Assembly (NCBI GenBank): GCA_949282205.1
Contig: CASDOS010000019.1
Location: forward strand, 1-46,767
Length of the DNA: 46,767 nt
Source of the DNA: an uncultured Alphaproteobacteria bacterium
Lineage (GTDB): Bacteria; Pseudomonadota; Alphaproteobacteria; RF32; CAG-239
Reading direction: 5' to 3'
The position numbers and the translations under genes are program-made. Position 1 is the first letter of the stretch. The number at the start of each line of letters is the position of its first letter. The notes under the pieces were generated by a model. That model was not told where the DNA came from. It did no database searches and worked only from the letters and a program-made list of their open reading frames with translations. This document shows positions 16,356-24,500 of this stretch, piece by piece.

Positions 16356-16685
16356 ATGGAATTAAAAGATTTTATTGAACAATCCGTATCTGAGATTGTA
16401 GAAGCTACACAATCATTAAAGAAAAAATATAATAATCCTCAGTGGGGAGTTAGACATCAGCCTATCGCACCAATGAAAAGATCTAGTTTAAATCATACAT
16501 CACATTCTATTGATTTTGATGTGGCGGTCACAACTACTGAAAATGGCACCGCAAAAGCAGGTTCAAAAATAGGAATTAGTATATTAGGGGCCAATATCAA
16601 TGGGGAAACGGGATTTACAAATGAAAATTGCTCTCGTATAAAATTTTCTATTCCCTTCTATCCTGAATTTATAAACAAGGACTAG
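16356..16685 (+). CDS. Trypco2-like conflict-system protein
   Basis: 109 residues from ATG 16356, which follows AAGAGG. It starts with the helix MELKDFIEQSVSEIVEATQS. A linker follows, and then the beta-rich segment IDFDVAVTTTENGTAKAGSKI...INGETGFTNENCSRIKFSIP. This matches the Trypco2 (trypsin-co-occurring domain 2) pattern, a small domain described as coupling sensing to effectors such as proteases or nucleases in bacterial conflict systems. No protease gene is adjacent; here it sits in the hsd operon before a three-pass membrane protein. The family call is from memory of the pattern. Confidence 0.6.
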   Translation: MELKDFIEQSVSEIVEATQSLKKKYNNPQWGVRHQPIAPMKRSSLNHTSHSIDFDVAVTTTENGTAKAGSKIGISILGANINGETGFTNENCSRIKFSIPFYPEFINKD

Positions 16686-16733
16686 AACTTATATCCAGTA
16701 AAATTAATATAGACAAAACAGATTAGGATAAAA

Positions 16734-17207
16734 ATGAAAAGAACGCATAGGCAGAAATATCACAAAGATGATGATGAAAGATATGAAAATTATGTACAAA
16801 TAGTTCGAGATTTTGAGAAAATAAGAATTCAAGAACAAGCTAAAATGGATAACATAATTATAACTTGTGGTATAGGTATAGTAGGAATTGATTTTGTATT
16901 TATGGGATTGATTTTTAAAGAAAACTATAAAGAAATTTGGCTCTTTATGTTGAGTATAATATCAGCTATAGTTAGTATTTGCGCAAATTATTTCTCATCA
17001 TGGTGCTCTGTACAAGATTGCCAAAAAAGCCGCAATATTTTAGATAAAAATTATAGTAAAAATAAAGATATTAATAACGAAATAGTTACAATATATACAT
17101 ATTTTGTAACTTGGCTGAATGTGATTGCTATTATCTTTTTATTAATTAGTACTGGACTTTTTCTGAGCTTTGTTTATTCTAATATAGAATTAAATATAAA
17201 AGGATAA
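16734..17207 (+). CDS. Membrane protein with about three transmembrane helices
   Basis: 157 residues. A strongly charged N-terminus (KRTHRQKYHKDDDERYENYV) and an amphipathic helix precede TM1 (about 42-61) and TM2 (about 68-88). A cytoplasmic helical stretch follows (about 90-125), then TM3 (about 130-152). The order resembles small effector membrane proteins of defence loci that may damage the membrane, but no family was identified. It lies 48 bp after the Trypco2-like gene with an AGGA site and is likely cotranscribed with it. Confidence 0.65.
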   Translation: MKRTHRQKYHKDDDERYENYVQIVRDFEKIRIQEQAKMDNIIITCGIGIVGIDFVFMGLIFKENYKEIWLFMLSIISAIVSICANYFSSWCSVQDCQKSRNILDKNYSKNKDINNEIVTIYTYFVTWLNVIAIIFLLISTGLFLSFVYSNIELNIKG

Positions 17208-17211
17208 AGAG

Positions 17212-17313
17212 ATGAGGGTACAAGTTTTATGTGAAGGGTGTGTAAAAAGTAAGCCGTTAGTTAAAAAGAAAAGTTCTAAGGCATCTAAAAAAAACAAAAA
17301 ATACAAGTACTGA
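17212..17313 (+). CDS. Tiny Lys-rich peptide 1
   Basis: 33 codons from ATG 17212, with AGGATAAAG just before. It reads MRVQVLCEGCVKSKPLVKKK followed by more Lys and Ser. The core EGxxKxKPxVKKK is shared with the next tiny ORF (17401-17463). It has a CxxC motif absent from its partner. The function is unknown; the repeated core suggests this is not chance. Confidence 0.45.
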   Translation: MRVQVLCEGCVKSKPLVKKKSSKASKKNKKYKY

Positions 17314-17400
17314 TAAAATAAAAAATAAACAGAAAAATGTATCAGAGGACAAAATATTAGTAGACAAATAGTATTTTAATTTATGAAAGAAGGTGATAAA

Positions 17401-17463
17401 ATGGGAAAGAAAATAATTACAGAAGGAGCAACTAAAGGAAAGCCACCAGTAAAGAAAAAATAG
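17401..17463 (+). CDS. Tiny Lys-rich peptide 2
   Basis: 20 codons, MGKKIITEGATKGKPPVKKK, with GAAGGTG upstream; an in-frame ATG at 17383 would add six residues. It shares the EGxxKxKPxVKKK core with the 17212 ORF. It ends 8 bp before the hsdR start codon, so it could also act as a leader peptide for hsdR translation. Confidence 0.45.
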   Translation: MGKKIITEGATKGKPPVKKK

Positions 17464-17471
17464 GATTTAAT

Positions 17472-20400
17472 ATGCTTCATTATTCCTTTAATCCAGTTAA
17501 TGAAAATGCTTATGAAGCCTCGATTATTGAGCTGTTTCAAAATATGGGGTATGTTCATGTTTACGGGCCGGATATTGACAATCGCGACTTTACCTCTCCC
17601 TTATATAATGAAGTTTTAGAAGAAGCATTGGTTCGGCTTAACCCAAAGTTTCCGCAAGCGGCTATTAATGAGGCTTTGTTTAAGCTGCGGAATTTTGAAA
17701 ATGCCGAACTTGTACAGAAAAACGCCATTTTTATGGATTATCTGCAAAATGGAATTACTGTTCGCTATACAGAAAAAGGCGAACCTAAAGATACGATTGT
17801 TTATCTTATAGATTATGACAAGCCAGCTAACAACTCTTTTATTATAGCCAATCAATGGACTTTTGTTGAAAACAGTGAAAAACGCCCTGATATTTTGCTA
17901 TTCATCAACGGTTTGCCCTTGGTCTTGATGGAGCTAAAATCTCCATCTCGTGAAGAAACCGATGCTTCTGCCGCTTATCGCCAAATTCAAAACTATAAAT
18001 ACGAAATTCCTTCTATGTTTATTTATAATGCCATTTGTGTGATGAGCGACTTGTTAACATCAAAGGCAGGAACTCTCACTTCCGGTGAAGACCGCTTCAT
18101 GGAATGGAAAACTATTGATGGTTCTTATGAAAATACACAACATGCCCAATTTGATACTTTCTTTAGGGGATCTTTGCCAAAGAACGTTTGCTGGATATTT
18201 TGAAAAACTTTATCTGTTTTTCTAATGAAAACAAAGGGCTTGTTAAAATTATGGCGGCTTATCACCAATATTTCGCCGTCAAAAAAGCCATTACCTCAAC
18301 CCAAAATGCAACCGAAACAGACGGTAAAGGCGGTGTTTTTTGGCATACGCAAGGAAGTGGAAAATCTTTATCTATGGTCTTTTATGCTCATCTGTTGCAA
18401 AAAGCCTTAAACAGCCCAACAATCGTGGTGATTACTGACCGCAACGACTTAGATGACCAACTTTATAGTCAATTTGCCAAGTGTAAAGACTTCTTACGTC
18501 AAGAATCTATTCAGGTCGAAAGCCGCGCTCACCTTAAAAAACTCTTAGGCGGAATTAAAGCCAACGGCATTATTTTTACCACCATGCAAAAGTTTGAAGA
18601 GTCAGATGAGCCTTTATCAACGCGTCGCAATATTATTGTAATGGCCGATGAAGCGCACCGCGGACAATATGGTCTGACCGAAAAAATAGATGAAAAGACC
18701 GGAAAAATTAAAATCGGAGCAGCCCGCGATGTTCGTGATTCCTTACCCAATGCCACATATATCGGCTTTACCGGCACACCGATTTCCACCAAAGACCGCA
18801 GCACACGTGAGGTTTTTGGAAATTATATTGATGTTTATGACATGACACAAGCGGTGGAAGATGGCGCAACACGTCCGGTTTATTATGAAAGCCGCGTGAT
18901 AAAACTTCATCTGAAACCGGAAGTTTTACGGTTGATTGATGCCGAATATGACCTTATGGCTCATAATGCTGATCCCGAGGTGATAGAAAAGAGCAAAAAG
19001 CAACTCGGACAAATGGAAACTATTCTAGGAGATGACAGCACAATCAATTCTTTAGTTACCGATATTTTAGACCATTATGAAAATAACCGTGCCAATCTCT
19101 TGACCGGAAAAGCTATGATTGTAGCCTATTCACGCCCGATTGCGATGAAAATATATCGCAAAATCTTAGAACTTCATCCTGATTGGCAAGAAAAAGTCGC
19201 CGTGGTTATGACTTCTGATAACAATGATCCAGAAGATTGGCACAATATTGTTGGTAACAAAGCCTATAAGGAAGAATTAGCTCGCAAGTTCAAAGATAAT
19301 TCTGATCCGCTCAAAATTGCCATTGTTGTTGATATGTGGCTGACCGGATTTGATGTGCCTTCCCTTGCTACAATGTATGTTTATAAGCCGATGAGCGGAC
19401 ACAACCTGATGCAAGCAATCGCTCGTGTTAACCGCGTTTTCCAAGACAAAGAAGGTGGTTTGGTAGTTGATTATGTCGGAATTGCCAGCGCTTTGAAGCA
19501 AGCCATGAATGATTATACTATCCGCGACCGCAAAAATTATGGTGATACGGATATTTCAACCGTAGCTAAACCGAAATTTATTGAAAAATTGGAGGTTTGC
19601 CGCGGTTTGTTGCATGGGTTTGATTATTCCGACTTTGCTAAAGGAAGCAATTTGGAAAGAGCAAAACTAATCAGTGGTGCCGTAAACTTTATTATCGCCC
19701 GTGAAAAAGAAAAACAAAAAGAAGATTTTGTTAAAGAGGCTTTGCTTCTAAAACAAGCTCTTTCTTTGTGTTCATCCTTAATTGAAGAAAATTTGCGTAT
19801 TGAAGCCGCCTTTATGGAAGCTGTGCGTGTTTTGGTGGTGCGTTTAACCTGTTCGGGGAATAGCGGCAAGAAAATCTCTCTGCCGGAAATGAACGAGAGA
19901 ATAAATGAACTTCTGAAACAAAGTATTAAAAGCGATGGGGTTATTAATCTATTTTCTGACATCAAAGAAGAGTTTTCTCTGTTTGATCCTAAGTTTTTGG
20001 AAGAAATCTCTAAAATGAAGGAGAAAAACTTGGCAGTTGAATTGCTCAAAAAATTAATAGCAGAGCAAATCAGTATTTATCGCCGCACAAACGTTGTTAA
20101 ATCTGAGAAATTTAGTGAAATAATCCAAGAAGCAATGAACCGTTATCTGAACGGTATGCTCACCAATGAACAAGTTATTGAAGAGCTCTTAAATTTAGCT
20201 AAACAAATTGCCACAGCTCAAAAAGAGGGGACAGATTTGGGATTAACTTCTGATGAGCTGGCTTTTTATGATGCTTTAACCAAACCACAAGCAGTTAAAG
20301 ATTTTTATGAAAATGATGAACTCATAGCTATCACTAAAGAACTAACAGAAGCTTTACGTAAAAATAAAACCATCGATTGGCAAAAGAGAGAGAATGCTCG

Positions 20401-20530
20401 TGCTAAAATGCGTATGATGATAAAAAAACTCCTTAAAAAACACAAATATCCGCCAGAAGGTATGGAAGATGCCGTCCAAACCGTTATGACACAATGCGAG
20501 CTTTGGACTGATAATGTTATGGAATTATAG
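17472..20530 (+). pseudogene. hsdR: Type I restriction subunit, split by a one-base frameshift
   Basis: Two ORFs (17472-18203 and 18188-20530) together make one HsdR of normal length (about 1,020 residues). The first part has the nuclease motif (RPDILLFINGLPLVLMELKS). The second has the translocase: Walker A FWHTQGSGKSLSM, DEAH box VMADEAHRGQYG, GFTGTP, and the motif-VI region AIARVNRVF. HsdR cuts DNA after ATP-driven translocation. The frame breaks in the tract GGGG at 18166-18169; one more G would restore FRGIFAKERLLDIL. If the base is really missing, the nuclease and motor are separate and restriction is probably lost, leaving a methylation-only system. The gap may also be a sequencing error or a phase switch. 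Confidence 0.88.
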
Positions 20531-20721
20531 TATACCTAAAATAGGTTCTACCTTTCTACTTTAAAGGAAATTTAAGCTTTACAAGGTAGAGGAAAAAGGA
20601 AGAGTACAATATAAATCGAGATCAAAAATGAAAAGACAAACAACAAAGGATTTAAACAGTTTTACACTAGATGAACAATAATTATTCAGGTAAATACAAT
20701 TTATATCAGAAAGGAAAAAAC

Positions 20722-21137
20722 ATGGAGGAATTTTTTTTTCATTACAAGGACGGCTAAATAGATTAAAATATTTGCAATATATTTTATGTATAGCTTGTAT
20801 TGGAGCAATCGGGGTTATTATGGTGTTGCCAAGGGTTCCTCCATAATTGCAACCGCTTGTTATTTATCCTAATTGTGCATTATTAATATGGGTGATATTT
20901 GCAACAATTGTTAAACGTTTGCATGATTTAGGCCTAAGTGGCTGGACTCTACTTGTATATTTTATAGTGATATGTATAGCTATAGCAATCGATCAGGTTT
21001 TGGCAATGCTAATAAAAAATATTTTTAGCTTATATTTATTTCTTAAGAAGGGAGATGAGGGGGAAAATGAATATGGCGAAGATCCGCTGGAAGAAATATC
21101 TTCAGAAACAAATTATAAGAAAAAGCAAGCTATATAA
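20722..21137 (+). pseudogene. DUF805 membrane protein, disrupted
   Basis: Starts at ATG 20722 (MEEFFF). After T9 (20731-20739) the frame is wrong; with one more T it reads SLQGRLNRLKYLQYILCIAC, the usual DUF805 start. In that frame a TAA interrupts at 20844-20846, and afterwards the family core continues (ATIVKRLHDLGLSGW...) to the C-terminal GENEYGEDP motif. The protein would be a small inner-membrane protein of unknown role. Two independent lesions suggest true decay rather than a single sequencing error. Confidence 0.75.
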
Positions 21138-21404
21138 ATCATAGATAATTATGATTTATATAAAGATAAAAATGGACAAATAGAGGTTGTATTACATTAT
21201 TTAGATGAAGAAGAAAATAATCCATACTTATATATATCAGATAAGCAAGCAATTTTATATTACTCAAAAAACAAGACAATTGTATTGGATAAATTTCCTC
21301 AGAAGTATCTCAAGGAGATACAAAAATCCCCTATAATTTTATTCTATGAAGTTGAAGGAGATGATATTATAAAAAAATATGCAGTAAAAGTGAATCCAGA
21401 ATAA
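21138..21404 (+). pseudogene. ORF remnant without a start codon
   Basis: Directly after the DUF805 stop (21135-21137) the same frame stays open for 88 codons to TAA at 21404. It reads IIDNYDLYKDKNGQIEVVLH and ends IIKKYAVKVNPE. It has a normal amino-acid composition but no ATG, GTG or TTG at the beginning. It may be the 3' part of a fused or neighbouring gene, or a C-terminal extension cut off by the stop. No family is known. Confidence 0.45.
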
Positions 21405-21548
21405 AATTGTTATTTCAAACAAAAGTAAAGATAAGGATTTTTGACTATTGTAAGTTTTGAGATTAAGACAAATATATTTTCATGATTGAAATTAATCAGT
21501 AAATATGATATCATAATCCCGTATTATGCTTATTAAGGGATTTTGAGA

Positions 21549-24500
21549 ATGGTCAATATGCTTTGTAATATAGATGAAAAAATCGAAGAAGCAAGAAAAA
21601 AACTTTTAGATATGAGTATGAGAAATTCATTGTTAAATTTCAAACACTCATCCAGTTCTATAAGACATTGCAGAATCGTTGATGCAAATGTAAACTATGT
21701 CTTCTCCAGATTGTTAAATGGAGGTGAATTTTTATTAAAACACCTTCCAGAAATTCCTTCAGAACCACAAGATGAACAAACTCCAGAATTCAAGCAAGCT
21801 CTTGAAAGAGCTTTAGTTTGTGATGAAAAATATTTAAAACAATTAGAAAAGCTTGAAGAAAATGATGATGATAATTTAAAAGAGAAAATAATCAGAGAAT
21901 TAAAAGACAGAATTAGAGAACAATTGGGGTTACCTGAGAGAAAAGCACCTAATTACACAGCTTTTCGATGGGCTAAAGAGATTGGTATTAATCCTGATTA
22001 TGATAATAAAATATCTATTGAAAATCCCAATAGAGAAAATAAGCCAGAGTTACAAACACTTTTTTTTGAAGATGAGTTCAATAAAAAAATTAAAAATATC
22101 CAACGCATAATAAAAAGTGATAATGAAGAAAAAGGTGCAAATACTTTTTATGTTGCTGTTGGTTTTTTGGAATGGACAGTATCTCCAACATCTTCAGAAG
22201 ATATTAAACAAGCTCCGTTGCTATTAATAAGGCTAAATTTTATTGAAAATAAAGAAAAAAAGCAAAAAACAAAAAAAGATAAAAATATCAATTACTATGT
22301 TGAAGCTACAGACACAAGTATCCAAGTAAATTTGCCATTACAAAAAAAATTGAAAGAATACAATATAATTTTACCTGAATTGACTGGAGAGGATACTCCT
22401 GATTCATATTTCAGCAAGGTGGAAGAAACAATTAAATCTCAAAAAGGTTGGAGAGTTAGAAGATATATTACTGTTGGGAGATTTATATTTTCCAGAATTG
22501 CAATGTACGAAGACTTAGATACTTCAAAAAATTGGAATTATACGGGAAATTCAGGTATAACTCAAATCTTTAGGCCTAAACCAGGGGCTCCGACTTCATC
22601 TGATTATGACATAGATAAGGATGAAGAGGCCAAAGAAAGTATTTTGATCTCGCCTGCAGATATATCTCAACACACGACAATAATAGAAGCAAATAAAGGC
22701 AAAAGTATGGTTATACAGGGGCCGCCAGGTACTGGTAAATCTCAAACAATTACCAATTTAATTGCCAATGCATTATATCAGGGGAAAAAAGTCCTTTTTG
22801 TATCTGAAAAGAAAGCTGCTCTAGATGTCGTTCATAAACGCTTAAAAAATGCTAAATTAGAAGATTTCTGTTTAGAATTACATTCGGATAAAACTAATAA
22901 GAAAAATATTGTTGAAAATCTGAAAAGCAATTACACAAAATATTTTGGGAGAAATATAGATGAACCTTTAATTTCTAAAAAGACTTTAGACCAATTAAAA
23001 AACAGAAAAAATCAATTAAGAGAATATTATGATTTTTTACAAACTCTTGTAGAAAATGTTGATGTGGAGAGTGTTTACAATAAAAATGTAAATTCCAGAG
23101 TTTCTATCTGCGATATTATATGGAAAATTAAAGATATAGAGAATATTCTAAAAAGTGAAGCTACAAATTTTTATTCAAGTAATCTGGCTACATCAGGTCC
23201 AATTTCGGCAAACCGCTTCAATGAAATTCACCGAGAATTAGATGAATTAAGTTCTGCTTACATAGCTTTTACGGATAGTTTTCAAAATAGTCCAAATACA
23301 TTTTATTTTGATTTTAATAATATAAAATCTTCTGATGTAGAGGCTATTTTTAAAAAGTTACAACAGCTACTCTATTTAATTGATAAGGTTGCCCCGAATA
23401 TACAGAATAAATTATCAGATTTTTTAATGCCAGAATGCATTACTATAGATTCTATATTAAACTTAAGCGAGTGGGGAAACTCTATTCAGGAATTAAGAAA
23501 TAGTTTTAAAATAGATCATGCTATACTTAGGTTTCTTAATACCAGAGAAAAAATTGAGCAATTAGATGAAATTCTAAATGATATAAAAGAATATGCAGGG
23601 TATAAACGTGAAGTAGATAAAAATGTATCAGGAGATAATGCTGTATCCTTTTTTAAAACATGCGTAGAAAAGCAGCATATATGTAAAACACTTCAAAATT
23701 ATTCTTTAAGTTATGAGCAATATAAAATAAATGATTTCCTTAACTTAAGGAAAGATTTGATATCTTTTAAAAATAATTTACACACTCTGTTTTATGCAAC
23801 TTCAATCCTTTTTAATACCCAATCTTGTTCATCAAATTATTTGTTTTTAACTGCAGATGTATTAGAAATAATATCGAAAATTTCATTTGAAGCATTTAAT
23901 TATTTAAATACTAAAGAGGCAAAATTGCCCAGTACAATAATAGTGTTACAAAAGTTATTAGAAGATAAACGATTGATAAATTCCTTAAAATCAGAATTAT
24001 CTATAATTAAAAATATTGATAATATTTCCTATGAAAAATTTCAAAAGCAATATAATGAATTTACAAATAGAGGAATACTATCAAGTTTGTCACCAAATCA
24101 TTTGATTAATAAATTTTCTATTAATAATCTATTTAAGAAAAAAGTTTCATCTAATGAGAAAAATAATTATCTTTCTGAATTATTAAAGTTTTTATCTCTT
24201 AGGCAAAAAATTAATGACAACGAAAATTACAAAGAATTTTTATTATACAGTATAGAAAAAATTGAAAATATTATACAAGCAAGTCAACTATACCAAAATT
24301 TACTAAAGCTGTCATTTACGCAATTAGGAGGGAGTGTGAATGAATTTGGTGAATTTTTAAGAAATATTGAGATTGAAAAACTTTCAGAATTAACAAGTTG
24401 CATCAATTCTTTTACTCCCAGTTCACTTAATTATGGAGAATTAGAAAAGTGTTTTTCAAATTGTTCTAATTTGAATGAGTATGAACAAACTATAAATAAA

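Noticed and set aside
21543..21548. TTG start for the giant helicase
   Set aside because: ATG 21549 is two codons later and is better spaced from AAGGGA.
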